A DNA stretch of 64,000 nucleotides from Streptomyces cinnamoneus (GTDB lineage: Bacteria; Actinomycetota; Actinomycetes; Streptomycetales; Streptomycetaceae). The notes beneath the pieces were generated by a model. It did not search any database. It was given only the letters and a program-made list of their open reading frames with translations, and was not told the DNA's origin. Shown here piece by piece: positions 1 through 9,578 of this stretch. Location of the stretch: the NCBI RefSeq assembly GCF_002939475.1, contig NZ_PKFQ01000001.1, positions 1,984,001 through 2,048,000 of the forward strand, read 5' to 3'. Numbering within the stretch: position 1 is the first letter of the stretch; each line of letters opens with the position of its first letter. The translations under genes and the position numbers were made by a program.

Positions 1-713
1 GTCAGACGGTCAAGATGCCGCGCATGCGCAAGGTCATCGCCGACAACATGATGAAGGCGCTGCACAGCCAGGCGCAGCTGAGCTCCGTGGTCGAGGTGGA
101 CATCACCAAGATCATGCGGATGCGCAACAAGGCCAAGGACGCCTTCGCCGCCCGTGAGGGCGTCAAGCTGTCCCCGATGCCGTTCTTCGTCAAGGCCGCC
201 GTCCAGGCGCTGAAGGCCCACCCGGTCATCAACGCCCGGATCAACGAGGACGAGAACACCATCACCTACTTCGACTCCGAGAACGTCGGCATCGCCGTCG
301 ACTCGGAGAAGGGCCTGATGACCCCGGTCATCAAGGGTGCGGGTGACCTCAACATCGCGGGCATCGCCAAGAAGACCGCGGAGCTGGCCGGCAAGGTCCG
401 CACCAGCAAGATCAGCCCGGACGAGATGTCCGGCGCGACCTTCACGATCAGCAACACCGGCTCGCGCGGTGCGCTGTTCGACACGGTCATCGTGCCCCCG
501 AACCAGGTCGCCATCCTGGGCATCGGTGCCACGGTCAAGCGCCCGGTGGTCGTCGAGACCGCCGAGGGCACGGTCATCGCCGTCCGCGACATGACCTACC
601 TGACGCTCTCCTACGACCACCGTCTGGTGGACGGCGCCGACGCGGCCCGTTACCTGACCGCGGTCAAGCAGATCCTGGAGGCGGCGGAGTTCGAGACCGA
701 GATCGGTCTCTGA
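1..713 (+). CDS. sucB: Dihydrolipoamide acyltransferase (E2, 2-oxoglutarate dehydrogenase type), 3' part
   Basis: This is the C-terminal catalytic domain of a lipoyl-dependent 2-oxoacid dehydrogenase E2. The gene begins left of the window; the reading frame is already open at base 3 and about 236 residues are visible. The opening stretch MPRMRKVIADNM matches the start of the 2-oxoacid_dh catalytic domain, and the active-site motif DHRLVDG lies near the C-terminus. The enzyme transfers succinyl (or acyl) groups from lipoamide to CoA in the cytosol. The lipoate genes lipB and lipA lie 8 kb downstream on the same strand, which fits the succinyltransferase assignment known for streptomycete sucB loci, although acetyltransferase specificity cannot be excluded from this fragment. 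A strong hairpin follows the stop codon. Confidence 0.93.
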   Translation, partial: QTVKMPRMRKVIADNMMKALHSQAQLSSVVEVDITKIMRMRNKAKDAFAAREGVKLSPMPFFVKAAVQALKAHPVINARINEDENTITYFDSENVGIAVDSEKGLMTPVIKGAGDLNIAGIAKKTAELAGKVRTSKISPDEMSGATFTISNTGSRGALFDTVIVPPNQVAILGIGATVKRPVVVETAEGTVIAVRDMTYLTLSYDHRLVDGADAARYLTAVKQILEAAEFETEIGL

Positions 714-745
714 TCCGCAGGCACTCTGTGCGCGCACAAGGCTGA

Positions 746-788
746 GGGCGCGGCCCCGGTTCGTATCCGTACGACCGGGGCCGCGCCC
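746..788. terminator. Terminator after sucB
   Basis: A perfect 15-bp stem (746-760 pairing with 774-788, arm GGGCGCGGCCCCGGT) has a 13-nt loop and is followed by a short T-rich tail. It lies 33 bp after the sucB stop and before the GntR gene. Confidence 0.8.
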
Positions 789-854
789 TTTGTGCTGCCG
801 CGATAATGCTGTTCCGCCCACCGACGTGGCGAACCCGCCCGCTGAGGAGCACCC

Positions 855-1478
855 ATGGCACCACCCGTCGTCCACTCGCTGCGCGACCAGATCCGCGAGC
901 ACATCCTGGAGGGGATCGTGAACGGGCGCTGGCAGCCGGGCGAGCGGATCGTGGAGCGGCGGATCGCCGCCGAGCTGCTGGTGAGCCAGACCCCGGTGCG
1001 CGAGGCGCTGCGCGAGCTGGAGTCGCTGCGGCTGATCGAGTCCGCCCCCAACAAGGGCGTCCGGGTCCGGGAGCTGACCGCCGCGGACCTCAAGGAGAGC
1101 TATCCGGTGCGGGCGGGCCTGGAGCAGGTGGCGGCCGAGCTGGCGGCGGACGCGCTGGCGGGGGACGTCTCGGCGCTGGAGGCCGAGGTGGCCGCGCTCC
1201 GGGTGGCCGACCGGGCAGGCGACAGCGAGGCGCAGGCGCGTCACACCGTGGCCTTCCACCGCGCGATCGTCCGGGCCGCGGGCAACGCGGTGCTGCTGCA
1301 CACCTGGGAGTCGCTGGGCATCGAGGTGTGGACGGCGCTGTCCATCCGCTGGCTGAGCCCCCAGCCACGCGCCCACGCCGAGGACCACGCGGAGATCGTC
1401 CGGGCGTTCGAGCGACGGGACCCGAAGATCGGTGAGCTGCTCAGGACGCACGTCCTGAGCTGCGCCCCGCGGGTCTGA
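855..1478 (+). CDS. GntR-family transcriptional regulator (FadR/FCD type)
   Basis: 207 residues. The N-terminal winged helix-turn-helix (about residues 8-75) includes PGERIVERRIAAELLVSQTP and VREALRELESLRL, typical of GntR proteins. The rest is helical and fits an FCD ligand-binding domain of FadR-subgroup regulators, which usually bind small organic acids. GAGGAG sits about 6 nt before the ATG and fixes the start. It stands alone behind the sucB terminator, so its target is not obvious from context. The C-terminal domain is slightly short but ends in the expected helices. Confidence 0.88.
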   Translation: MAPPVVHSLRDQIREHILEGIVNGRWQPGERIVERRIAAELLVSQTPVREALRELESLRLIESAPNKGVRVRELTAADLKESYPVRAGLEQVAAELAADALAGDVSALEAEVAALRVADRAGDSEAQARHTVAFHRAIVRAAGNAVLLHTWESLGIEVWTALSIRWLSPQPRAHAEDHAEIVRAFERRDPKIGELLRTHVLSCAPRV

Positions 1479-1580
1479 CCAGGGCTCCGGCGGGCCCGGC
1501 CGAGCGGCCGGCGGCCTCGGCCGACACCCGATCTTCACCCCTCCTCCCTGTTTTCCCCCCGGTTTCTCCTCATCTGGCGT

Positions 1581-1597
1581 TGATCGATCATCGATCA
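1581..1597. promoter_or_regulatory. 17-bp perfect palindrome, candidate operator
   Basis: TGATCGAT-C-ATCGATCA is a perfect 8-bp inverted repeat with a 1-nt centre. It lies in the 262-bp gap between the GntR gene and the WYL regulator gene, about 145 bp before the latter's start. No transcript data are visible; the assignment as an operator is inference from symmetry and place. Confidence 0.4.
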
Positions 1598-1740
1598 GAG
1601 GCGTATCGTCTCCGCCGGAGCCGTCCGCGCGCCCTGTCCTGTGTCGCGGAACGGCTCAGGGGTGACGACAGGACCCCGCGCGTTCATTCGTTGCCCTGAC
1701 TGGCACGCGGGTTCCTGTCGTCGCGCCCCGCTCCCGCATC

Positions 1741-2745
1741 ATGGGGGGCATGCGTGCGGCCCGGTTGATCAAGTTGGTGCTGCTGCTCCAGTCGCGGGCG
1801 TCCACGACGGGCCCGGAGCTGGCGCGGCGGCTGGAGGTCTCGGAGCGCACGGTCGCCCGGGACGTCCTCGCCCTGTCCGAGGCCGGCGTGCCCGTCTACG
1901 CCGATCGCGGCCGGGCCGGCGGCTACCGCCTCGTCGGCGGCTACCGCACCCGCCTCACCGGCCTGGACCGCACCGAGGCCGAAGCCCTCTTCCTCTCCGG
2001 GGTGCCCTCCGCGCTGCGCGAGATGGGCCTGGCGGACGTCGCCTCCGCAGCGAGGCTCAAGGTGTCGGCCGCGCTGCTGCCCGAACTGAGCGACGCCCCC
2101 GCGAGCGCCGCCCAGCGCTTCCACCTCGACGCCCCCGCCTGGTGGCAGTCCGCCGACCCGCCGCCGCTGCTGCCGGCGGTCGCGCGCGCGGTCTGGGACG
2201 ACCTCCGTCTGACGGCCCGCTACCGGCGCCGCGAGACCGAGGCCGAGCGGGTGCTGGAGCCCTACGGGCTCGTGCTCAAGGGGGGCGTGTGGTACCTGGC
2301 GGCCCGCGTGCCGGAGGGTGCCTTCCGCGTCTACCGCCTGGACCGCTTCGTCGCGGCGACGGCCGGCGAGGAGCACTTCGACCGCGAGGAGTCCTTCGAC
2401 CTGCCGGAGTTCTGGGAGGAGCGGGCCGCCGAGTTCGCCCGCTCGATCCTGCGGGAGACGGTCGGGCTCCGGCTGACCCCCGAGGGGGCGCGGCGGCTGC
2501 CGCACGTCACCGACCGCGCCGAGGCGCGTCGGGCGCTGGCCGCGGCGCCGGGGCCCGACGCGCGGCAGCGCGTCACCGTCACGCTGGCGGTGGAGACGCT
2601 GGAGGTCGCCTACGACCAGTTGCTGGCGCTGGGGCCCGAGGCGGAGGTGCTGGACCCGCCGGAACTGCGGGACCGCTTCGCCCGGGCGGCGGCGCGGGCT
2701 GCCGCGCTCTACGACCGGGACGCGTCCGGCGAGCCCTCCCCCTGA
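1741..2745 (+). CDS. WYL-domain transcriptional regulator (HTH_11/DeoR-like)
   Basis: 334 residues. The N-terminal helix-turn-helix (residues about 4-60: RAARLIKLVLLLQ, then RRLEVSERTVARDVLALSEAG) is followed by a GGYR wing and a central WYL-type domain. A WYL-like segment is seen near residues 178-190 (GGVWYLAARV). Proteins of this layout are usually DNA-binding regulators that sense a ligand through the WYL domain. The start is uncertain: ATG at 1741 or ATG at 1750, with only a G-run between them, so the mRNA may be leaderless. The convergent SDR gene ends 31 bp beyond its stop. Confidence 0.85.
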   Translation: MGGMRAARLIKLVLLLQSRASTTGPELARRLEVSERTVARDVLALSEAGVPVYADRGRAGGYRLVGGYRTRLTGLDRTEAEALFLSGVPSALREMGLADVASAARLKVSAALLPELSDAPASAAQRFHLDAPAWWQSADPPPLLPAVARAVWDDLRLTARYRRRETEAERVLEPYGLVLKGGVWYLAARVPEGAFRVYRLDRFVAATAGEEHFDREESFDLPEFWEERAAEFARSILRETVGLRLTPEGARRLPHVTDRAEARRALAAAPGPDARQRVTVTLAVETLEVAYDQLLALGPEAEVLDPPELRDRFARAAARAAALYDRDASGEPSP

Positions 2746-2776
2746 CGGACGGGGGGAGGCGCACGCCGTCCCGGTC

Positions 2777-3760
2777 CTACCGGTACTCCTCCGCCGACGC
2801 CTCCTTCCCCCCGAAGACCACGTCCCGGAAGTAGGCCTGGGCGTCCGGTCGCGAGCCGTCCACGTCCGTGAAGCCGTACTCCCGGGCCAGCTCCCCGCTG
2901 GAGAGCGACCGCCCGTTCCAGCGGTCCCGCCGCGGATCGGCCGCGAGCGCGGCGACGGCCCGGCCGACGTAGGCGGGCGACTCGGCGATGGCGAAGTGCG
3001 GTTCCGCGCTCACCGCGTCCCGCCAGTTCGCCTCCGTCACCCCGAAGTGGTCGAGCATCTGCTCCGAGCGCAGGAACCCCGGAGTGAGCGACACGGCCGT
3101 GGCCCCGTACTCCTCCAGCTCCTGGGCCAGCCCGAAGGCCATCCGGATCGGCGCGCACTTGGCGAGGTCGTAGAAGAGGTTCTCCCGGTAGGTCCGGTTG
3201 AACTCCTCCGTGCCGTCCGTGACCTCGACGAGCAGCCCGCCGGGCCGGCGGATCAGCAGCGGCGTCAGGAAGTGGCTGGTGATGGCGTGGGTGTCGATGG
3301 ACAGCCGCAGCATCCGCAGACCCTTGGCCAGGTCGGCCTCCCACACCTTCTTCCCGAACTCGATCAGGTGTTCCCCGCCCCACACGTCGTTGACGAGGAC
3401 GTCCAGCCGTCCCTGCTCCCCGTCGACGCGCCGGGCCAGGGCCTCGACCGCCGCGGGCTCCAGGTGGTCGGTCGGCACGGCGACGCCGGTGCCGCCGGCG
3501 GCGGTCACCAGCTCGGCGGTCTCCTCGACGGTCTCGGCCCGCCCCACCTCGCTGCGCCGCTCGCGCGTCGTGCGCCCCGTGACGTAGACGACGGCGCCCC
3601 TCGCCCCCAGCTCGACGGCCATGGCCCGGCCCGCGCCCCGGGTCGCCCCGGCGACCAGCGCGATCCTGCCCTCGAGCGTGCGCCGGCCGGCCCCGGCCGG
3701 CTCCTTCTCCTCCCTCGCCGCCGGGTCCTGCGGTGCGGTCACGTTCTCCGATGCGGTCAC
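2777..3760 (-). CDS. Short-chain dehydrogenase/reductase
   Basis: 327 residues from GTG at 3760. A Rossmann nucleotide-binding motif, GATRGAGRA, follows an N-terminal extension of about 30 residues, then NDVWGG (the NNAG-equivalent) and an active-site YDLAK (Y..xK). This is a classical SDR that uses NAD(P)(H) on an unknown substrate. The GTG start is chosen because a GAGAGGAC-like ribosome-binding site lies about 10 nt upstream; the open frame extends much further but without coding signs. It is divergent from the DUF4240 gene across a gap of about 175 bp. Confidence 0.85.
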   Translation of the reverse strand: MTASENVTAPQDPAAREEKEPAGAGRRTLEGRIALVAGATRGAGRAMAVELGARGAVVYVTGRTTRERRSEVGRAETVEETAELVTAAGGTGVAVPTDHLEPAAVEALARRVDGEQGRLDVLVNDVWGGEHLIEFGKKVWEADLAKGLRMLRLSIDTHAITSHFLTPLLIRRPGGLLVEVTDGTEEFNRTYRENLFYDLAKCAPIRMAFGLAQELEEYGATAVSLTPGFLRSEQMLDHFGVTEANWRDAVSAEPHFAIAESPAYVGRAVAALAADPRRDRWNGRSLSSGELAREYGFTDVDGSRPDAQAYFRDVVFGGKEASAEEYR

Positions 3761-3937
3761 GACGACGCGTCCTCTCACTCGGTCCTCCTCGGTGCCGCGG
3801 ACGACCTTCGCACCGAATCCGGACACCTCCTGTCGGGTATGACCGCCACCTCGTCCCAGAGCCACCGGTAACAACACGGCCGCATCCGGTCCCCTCCGGG
3901 TGCGTGGGGCACCGGCAGGACCGATGCTGGTGCCGTG

Positions 3938-4456
3938 ATGGACGAGACGGAGTTCTGGGAGCTGATCGACACCGCACGTGACGCCGCCGAGGGAGACCCC
4001 GAGGACCAGGCCGACGTCCTGGTCGAGAGCCTGACGCAGTTGGAGCCGGAGGACGTGCTGGACTTCGCCCGGCACTTCGAGTCGCGCTACAACCGCGCCT
4101 ACCTCTGGGACCTGTGGGGCGCGGCCGCCGTGCTGCTGAACGGTGCGAGCGACGACGTGTTCGACTACTTCCGGTGCTGGCTGATCGGGCAGGGCAGAGA
4201 GGTCTTCGAGGGCGCCGTCCACGACCCCGACCAGCTCGCCGAGCTCCTCGACGACTTCGACGACGAGGTCGACGGGGACGGGGAGGACCTGGGCTACGCG
4301 GCGGACGAGGCGTACGAGCAGCTGACCGGCACGGAGACGCCCGACCTGGGCCTCGCGCCGCAGCCGGCCGAGCCGCTCGGCACCCCGTTCGACCTGGAGG
4401 ACGAGGCCGCGCTGGCGGAGCGGTTCCCCCGGCTCTGGGAGAGGTTCAGGGCCTGA
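3938..4456 (+). CDS. DUF4240 family protein
   Basis: About 172 residues, strongly acidic, beginning MDETEFWELIDTAR, the usual opening of DUF4240 proteins. The family has no established biochemical role. A GTG at 3935 directly before the ATG could also be used, and there is no good ribosome-binding site. The stop overlaps the start of the next gene (TGATG), so the two are probably translated together. Confidence 0.8.
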   Translation: MDETEFWELIDTARDAAEGDPEDQADVLVESLTQLEPEDVLDFARHFESRYNRAYLWDLWGAAAVLLNGASDDVFDYFRCWLIGQGREVFEGAVHDPDQLAELLDDFDDEVDGDGEDLGYAADEAYEQLTGTETPDLGLAPQPAEPLGTPFDLEDEAALAERFPRLWERFRA

Positions 4457-5352
4457 TGCGGGTGGCGGTCACCGGCTCGTCCGGGGTCATCGGCGGGGCG
4501 CTCGTGCGGTCCCTCGAAGCGGACGGTCACCGAGTCGTGCGCCTGGTGCGGCGCGCGCCGCGCGGGGAGGACGAGGCCCGGTGGGATCCCTCGCGCCAGT
4601 ACGTGGCGCCGGGCGCGCTGGAGGGCTGCGACGCCGTCGTCCACCTCGCCGGCGCCGGCATCGGCGACCACCGCTGGACGGCCGCCTACAAGAAGGAGAT
4701 CCGCGACAGCCGCGTGCACGGCACCGGGACGATCGCCGAGGCGGTGGCGTCGCTGGCCGAGCCGCCCCGGGTGCTGGTCAGCGCCGGCGCGATCGGCATC
4801 TACCCCGACGCCGGCGACGCAGTGATCGACGAGGACACCCCGCCGGGCCGGGGCTTCCTGAGCGACGTCTGCCGGGACTGGGAGGAGGCGACGGGCGCGG
4901 CCGCCGAGGCGGGCGTCCGTACGGTCGTCATCCGGACGGGACTGGTGATGAGCCGTCAGGGCGGTGCCCTCGGCAGTCTCCTGCCGCTGTTCCGGGCCGG
5001 TCTCGGCGGCCGGATCGGCGACGGCGCGCAGTACTGGAGCTTCATCGCCCTGTCCGACCACGTCGCGGCCGTGCGCCACCTCCTGGACTCCCCCGGCCTC
5101 TCCGGTCCCTTCAACCTCACCGCTCCCCGGCCCGCGACCAACCGCGAGGTGACCGAGGCGCTGGGGCGCGTGCTGAAGCGTCCGACGCTGCTGCCCGCGC
5201 CCGCTCCGGCGCTCAGACTGGCGCTGGGCGAGATGGCCGGGGAAGTGCTGGCCAGCCGGCGGGTGCTGCCCCGGCGACTGGAGGCGTCCGGCTTCTCCTT
5301 CGCGTACCCGGACGCCGAGAGCGCCGTACGCGCGGCGCTGACCGACAGCTGA
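4456..5352 (+). CDS. TIGR01777 family epimerase-like protein (YfcH/SulA type)
   Basis: 298 residues. The N-terminal NAD(P)-binding motif TGSSGVIGGALV, then HLAGAGI and RTGLVMSRQGGAL, are the hallmarks of the TIGR01777 extended SDR subgroup (E. coli YfcH-like). A C-terminal DUF1731-type tail is present (ASRRVLPRRLEASGF). The protein is cytosolic; its substrate is unknown, and relatives have been linked loosely to cell division or nucleotide-sugar chemistry without firm proof. It overlaps the DUF4240 stop by 1 nt. Confidence 0.9.
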   Translation: MRVAVTGSSGVIGGALVRSLEADGHRVVRLVRRAPRGEDEARWDPSRQYVAPGALEGCDAVVHLAGAGIGDHRWTAAYKKEIRDSRVHGTGTIAEAVASLAEPPRVLVSAGAIGIYPDAGDAVIDEDTPPGRGFLSDVCRDWEEATGAAAEAGVRTVVIRTGLVMSRQGGALGSLLPLFRAGLGGRIGDGAQYWSFIALSDHVAAVRHLLDSPGLSGPFNLTAPRPATNREVTEALGRVLKRPTLLPAPAPALRLALGEMAGEVLASRRVLPRRLEASGFSFAYPDAESAVRAALTDS

Positions 5353-5530
5353 CGGGGTACGGCCCCCGCACCGGACCCCGCCCGTGCGACCGCTGTGCGA
5401 CCGTGCTCTGTTCGTGCGCGACTGTTATTGACCGGAATTCTCTCTACGGTCGAGGCGAACTCGCGCATCGCCGCCCCCGGTTGAGGGCATCAGGCCCCCG
5501 AGCGAGAGCGGACCGACCCCGGGAGGGCAC

Positions 5531-6853
5531 GTGCTCAGCAGCGCACGCGACACCGCACACCACGCTGACGTCGTCATCGTGGGGGCCGGCCTCGCCGGCC
5601 TCTCGGCGGCTCACCATCTCACCGGCGCCGGGGTGAGCGTCGCGGTCCTCGAGGCGGAGTCCCGCCCCGGCGGCCGCATGACGACCGACGAGGTCGACGG
5701 CTTCCGCCTCGACCGCACCGGCCAGTTGCTCAACACGTCCTTCCCCGAGCTGACGCGCACCCCTGGCCTCGAAGCGCTCAAACTGCGCCCCTTCACCCCC
5801 GGCGTGCTGGTCCACGCGGACGGCCGCAACCACCGCACCGGAGAACTCCGCGGTGCCAAGCGCGCCTTCACCACGGCGCGCGCCTTCGCCGCCGCCCGCG
5901 CCCCGCGCAGCGCCGGCCTCGATCAAGCGCGGCTCGGCGTGGCACTGGCCCGCCTTGCCGCGCTGCCCAGCGAGCGGATGCTGGCCCGGCCGGACCGCCC
6001 CACGGCCGCCACCCTGGGCGGCCGCGGCCTGCCCGGCCGCACCGTCGAGGGCTTCCTCCGCCCCCTGCTGGTCTCCCTGCTGTGCGACCCGGACCTGACG
6101 ACGTCCAGCCGGTGCGCCGACCTGGTGCTGCGCGGCTTCGCGCGCGGCCGGCTGTGTCTCCCGGCGGGGGGCGCGGGGACCATCGCGGACCTGCTGGCCG
6201 GCGGGCTGCCCGCGGACACGCTCCACACGGGCGTGCACGCCAAGTGCGTGGCGACGACGTCCGTCGGCACCGCCGAGCACGGCGACGTCCCCTGCCGTTC
6301 GGTCATCGTGGCCACCGGCGCGCGGGCCGCCGCCGAGCTGATCCCCGGCCTGCGGCTGCCGGGCTTCCACCCCGTGACGATCCTCCACCACGCCGCCGAC
6401 GAGCCGCCGCTGCGGGACGCCTCCCTGGTCCTCACCACGGGCCGCCGGGGCCCCGTCGCCCACACCACGGTGGCCAGCGAGGTGGACCCCGACCGCGCGC
6501 CCCTCGGCCGCGCCCTGGTGACGTCGACCGTGCTGGGCCCCGCCGCCGCCCTGCCCACCGCCGAGCTGGACCGGGCGGCCCGGGCGCAGCTGGCCCGGGT
6601 CTACAACACCTCGACCGCCTCCTGGCGGCTGCTGGCCGCCCACCACGACCCGGACGCGGTCCCCGCCATGCCGGCCCCCCACGACATCCGCCGGCCGGTG
6701 CGCCTGCTGTCGGGCCTGTACGTCTGCGGGGACCACCGGGAGACGAGCACGGTCCAGGGCGCCCTGTCCTCCGGCCGCCGGGCGGCCCAGGCCGTCCTGC
6801 GCGACCTGGGGATCCGGCCGGGGCACGGCACGCAGGTGCTGCGGGCGGCCTAG
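5531..6853 (+). CDS. FAD-dependent oxidoreductase (amine oxidase/phytoene desaturase fold)
   Basis: 440 residues. The dinucleotide-binding motif VVIVGAGLAGLSAAHHL lies at residues about 14-30, with the second glycine motif PGGRM just after. The C-terminal FAD-contact region reads LYVCGDH.ETSTVQGALSSGRRAA, as in flavin amine oxidases and carotenoid desaturases. The substrate is unknown. It starts at GTG 5531 with GGGAGG 4 nt upstream. It is monocistronic and ends at a bidirectional hairpin shared with the convergent regulator gene. Confidence 0.87.
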   Translation: MLSSARDTAHHADVVIVGAGLAGLSAAHHLTGAGVSVAVLEAESRPGGRMTTDEVDGFRLDRTGQLLNTSFPELTRTPGLEALKLRPFTPGVLVHADGRNHRTGELRGAKRAFTTARAFAAARAPRSAGLDQARLGVALARLAALPSERMLARPDRPTAATLGGRGLPGRTVEGFLRPLLVSLLCDPDLTTSSRCADLVLRGFARGRLCLPAGGAGTIADLLAGGLPADTLHTGVHAKCVATTSVGTAEHGDVPCRSVIVATGARAAAELIPGLRLPGFHPVTILHHAADEPPLRDASLVLTTGRRGPVAHTTVASEVDPDRAPLGRALVTSTVLGPAAALPTAELDRAARAQLARVYNTSTASWRLLAAHHDPDAVPAMPAPHDIRRPVRLLSGLYVCGDHRETSTVQGALSSGRRAAQAVLRDLGIRPGHGTQVLRAA

Positions 6854-6880
6854 GGGGTGTCCGATGTGTTGACGGCCCCC

Positions 6881-6918
6881 GGGTGCGGGGCGGGCGCGCG
6901 GGCGTCCGCCCCGCACCC
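6881..6918. terminator. Bidirectional terminator
   Basis: A perfect 13-bp stem (6881-6893 with 6906-6918, arm GGGTGCGGGGCGG) and a 12-nt loop lie between two convergent genes, 28 bp after the oxidoreductase stop and 3 bp before the opposing stop. Confidence 0.7.
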
Positions 6919-6920
6919 GC

Positions 6921-8381
6921 TCACAGCCCCGCCACCTTCTCCCGGTAGGCCCGGACCGCGGCGGCGTCCCGGTAGGGCTCCAGCCGGCGCTCGAAGTCGC
7001 GCACGTACTCCAGCGCCCTGACCGAGCGCATCTCGGCGGCCTGCTGCGCCGCCTCCACGCCCAGCGCGCAGGCCTGCTCCAGCTCGCCGAGCCCCAGCCG
7101 CGCGGAGGCCAGCACGACGCGGCAGAACAGCCTGCTGCGCGCGTACGCGGGGCTGCGCAGCTGGAGCGAGCGCTCCGCGTGCTGGGCGGCGGCCCGGTGC
7201 TGCTGGAGGTCCCGGTGGCAGTGCGCGAACTCGTCCGCCAGCTCGGCCTCGTCGAAGAACCGGGCCCAGTGGGGCAGGTCCTCCCCCGTCCGCGACGTCT
7301 CCAGCGCCCGCTCCGCCCGGGCCAGCGACGCCGAGCAGGCCCGTACCTCGCCGAGCACCCCGTGCCCGCGCGCCTCCACCGCGTGCAGCAGCGACTGCAC
7401 CACCGGCGGGGCGCTCGACCCCACGCCCTGCTGGGCGACCCGGGCCAGCTGCACGGCCTCGCGGCCGTGGCCGAGGTAGACGGCCTGCCGGCTCATGGTG
7501 ACCAGGACGTAGCTGCCGTAGGCGCGGTCGCCGGCGGCCTGGGCCAGGCGCAGCGCCTGGACGTAGTAGCGCTGGGCCAGGCCGTGGGCGGCGATGTCGA
7601 AGGACGTCCAGCCGGCCAGCCGGGTCAGGTCGGCGGCGGCCGCGAAGAGCCGCCGCCCGGTCGTCTCCCCGTAGGTGCCGCGCAGCATCGGCTCGGTCTC
7701 GTGCTCCAGGTAGCGCACCAGCGCCTGGCGGGCGTGCCCGCCGCCGTAGGCGGCGTCGAGGGTGCGGAAGAGCTCGCCGACGGACCTCAGGGCGGCGATG
7801 TCGCCCATGGAGACCCGGCTGCCCGGCGCCCGTTCGGCGAGCCGCTGCCGGGGCAGCGGAGCCTGGACACCGCCGCGCGCCTGAGCGGGCAGGCGCGCGC
7901 CCTCTGCGGAGGGCGCGGGGCCGGTGCCGCGCGCCACGCGTTCGTCCGCGCGCCCGATGAGCCAGTCGCGGCTCGGCACGACGAGCCCGGCCGGGGTGAA
8001 CGCGATCTTCCGGAGCTCGGTGTGGCTGCCGGAGTCCTTGCGCCACAGGCCGCTGACGATGTCAATGGCCTCCTCGGGCGAGGCGGCGAATTCGAGCCCG
8101 GCGTAGACCGGGGCGCACGCGTCCAGGCCGAGGTCCTGTGCGGACAGCCGGCGGCCGAGCCGCCGGGTGAAGACCTCGGCGATCAGCGCCGGTGTCGTGC
8201 CGCGCGGCTGCTGGCCGCGCAGCCACCGGGTGACGGAGGTTTTGTCGTACCGCAGGTCGAGGCCGTGCTCGAGTCCCAGCTGATCCACGCGGCGCGCCAG
8301 GCCCGCGTTGGAGAACCCGGCCTCCGCGATGAGCGCGGCGAGCTGACGGTTGGGAATGCGCTGTGGGGGTCGTTCCGTCAT
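6921..8381 (-). CDS. NsdA-like DNA-binding/TPR regulator
   Basis: 486 residues. The N-terminal part (1-90) holds a helix-turn-helix-like region ([19 protein letters not shown], then [16 protein letters not shown]), the same layout as the streptomycete development regulator NsdA and its paralogues. A low-complexity Ala/Arg/Pro linker follows (about 160-215). The remainder is helical with TPR character ([21 protein letters not shown], then repeated A..A helices). Such proteins are thought to control differentiation and antibiotic output; the target here is unknown. The start is ATG 8381, preceded by AGGGAG. It is divergent from lipB. Confidence 0.8.
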   Translation of the reverse strand: MTERPPQRIPNRQLAALIAEAGFSNAGLARRVDQLGLEHGLDLRYDKTSVTRWLRGQQPRGTTPALIAEVFTRRLGRRLSAQDLGLDACAPVYAGLEFAASPEEAIDIVSGLWRKDSGSHTELRKIAFTPAGLVVPSRDWLIGRADERVARGTGPAPSAEGARLPAQARGGVQAPLPRQRLAERAPGSRVSMGDIAALRSVGELFRTLDAAYGGGHARQALVRYLEHETEPMLRGTYGETTGRRLFAAAADLTRLAGWTSFDIAAHGLAQRYYVQALRLAQAAGDRAYGSYVLVTMSRQAVYLGHGREAVQLARVAQQGVGSSAPPVVQSLLHAVEARGHGVLGEVRACSASLARAERALETSRTGEDLPHWARFFDEAELADEFAHCHRDLQQHRAAAQHAERSLQLRSPAYARSRLFCRVVLASARLGLGELEQACALGVEAAQQAAEMRSVRALEYVRDFERRLEPYRDAAAVRAYREKVAGL

Positions 8382-8624
8382 CAGCCTGCCGGTCTCCCTG
8401 ATCTCTGTTCTGGAACGGCGTGAACTTAACGGCCCCCGCCGCCCCGATCGCCACCTTCGCCCCGCATTCATCCGATCGTGTGAGGACAGATCAAATGGGC
8501 CCGGGAGGCGGTCCCGGGCGGCGGCCGCCTGCGGGGTCGCCGGAGAGTCGCCGTACAGTGGGCAAGGGCGTGCGAACCTGCGGGGACGCACCGGGACGCA
8601 CACCGGGACACGCCCGAGGAACAC

Positions 8625-8636
8625 CGAACCGGTTCG
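8625..8636. promoter_or_regulatory. 12-bp palindrome upstream of lipB
   Basis: CGAACCGGTTCG is a perfect palindrome 16 bp before the lipB GTG, just before its GAGGAG ribosome-binding site. A TACAGT -10-like element lies at 8554-8559. The 271-bp divergent gap to the NsdA-like gene shows nothing else firm. Confidence 0.3.
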
Positions 8637-8652
8637 AAGAGGAGCTGCCGCC

Positions 8653-9456
8653 GTGAGTGAGCTGCGCTTTGTCCACCTGGGCTTCGGGGCGGACTCCGTC
8701 GAGTACCAGGAGGCGTGGCAGGAGCAGCGCAGGGTCCACGCGGCCCGGTTCGCGGACGAGATCCCGGACACCTGCCTGCTGCTGGAGCACCCGGCGGTCT
8801 ACACGGCCGGGCGGCGCACGGAGGACAGCGAGCGCCCCCTGGACGGCACCCCGGTCATCGACGTCGACCGCGGCGGCAAGATCACCTGGCACGGCCCCGG
8901 CCAGCTTGTCGGCTACCCCATCCTCAAGCTGCCCCGCCCGGTGGACGTCATCGCGCACGTCCGCCGCCTGGAGGAGGCGCTGATCCGCACGTGTGCGGAG
9001 CTGGGACTGGAGACGACCCGGGTGGAGGGCCGCAGCGGCGTGTGGGTGCTGGGCGATCCAGTCGACCAGCGCCCGGCGATCCCCGGCCTGAACCTGGACT
9101 TCGACCCCCGGCTGACCGACGAGGAGTTCGACCCCCGGCTGAACGGCCCGGAGTACGCCCCGTCCAACGCCGGCCAGCGCCGCGAGGACCGCAAGCTGGC
9201 GGCCATCGGCATCCGCATCGCCAAGGGCGTCACGATGCACGGCTTCTCGCTGAACTGTGATCCCGACAACACCTGGTTCGACCGGATCGTCCCCTGCGGC
9301 ATCCGCGACGCCGGCGTGACCTCGCTCTCGAACGAGCTGGGCCGCCGGGTGACGGTGGGCGAGGTGGTGCCGCTGGTGGAGAAGCACCTGCGGGAGATCC
9401 TGGAATCCGAGGCCCCGCTGCCCCGCGAGGTCGAGCCGGCCCAGGTCGCCGGCTAG
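8653..9456 (+). CDS. lipB: Octanoyl-[acyl carrier protein]:protein N-octanoyltransferase
   Basis: 267 residues. LipB transfers octanoate from ACP to lipoyl domains, the first step of lipoate synthesis, in the cytosol. The signature [18 protein letters not shown] is at about 73-90, the catalytic lysine is in [10 protein letters not shown] (K181) and the acyl-enzyme cysteine in VPCGI (C215). An insert of about 45 residues (134-178), with a near-repeat (DFDPRL/EFDPRL), separates the two halves and makes the protein longer than the E. coli enzyme. The start is GTG 8653 with GAGGAG upstream. lipA follows 122 bp downstream. Confidence 0.96.
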   Translation: MSELRFVHLGFGADSVEYQEAWQEQRRVHAARFADEIPDTCLLLEHPAVYTAGRRTEDSERPLDGTPVIDVDRGGKITWHGPGQLVGYPILKLPRPVDVIAHVRRLEEALIRTCAELGLETTRVEGRSGVWVLGDPVDQRPAIPGLNLDFDPRLTDEEFDPRLNGPEYAPSNAGQRREDRKLAAIGIRIAKGVTMHGFSLNCDPDNTWFDRIVPCGIRDAGVTSLSNELGRRVTVGEVVPLVEKHLREILESEAPLPREVEPAQVAG

Positions 9457-9578
9457 GGGGAATGCGCCCAGGGCTCCATCAGTTGCCTTGGGCATACGCG
9501 TAGCCACGCGTACGAGCGTAGGAAATAACGGGCGTACCCTGGTGTTCGCCGAGGAATCGAAGTCATAGGGAGCCGGAC

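Noticed and set aside
1684-2505. 273-residue minus-strand frame over the WYL regulator
   Set aside because: Gln/Gly/Arg-rich shadow of the well-supported WYL gene on the other strand.
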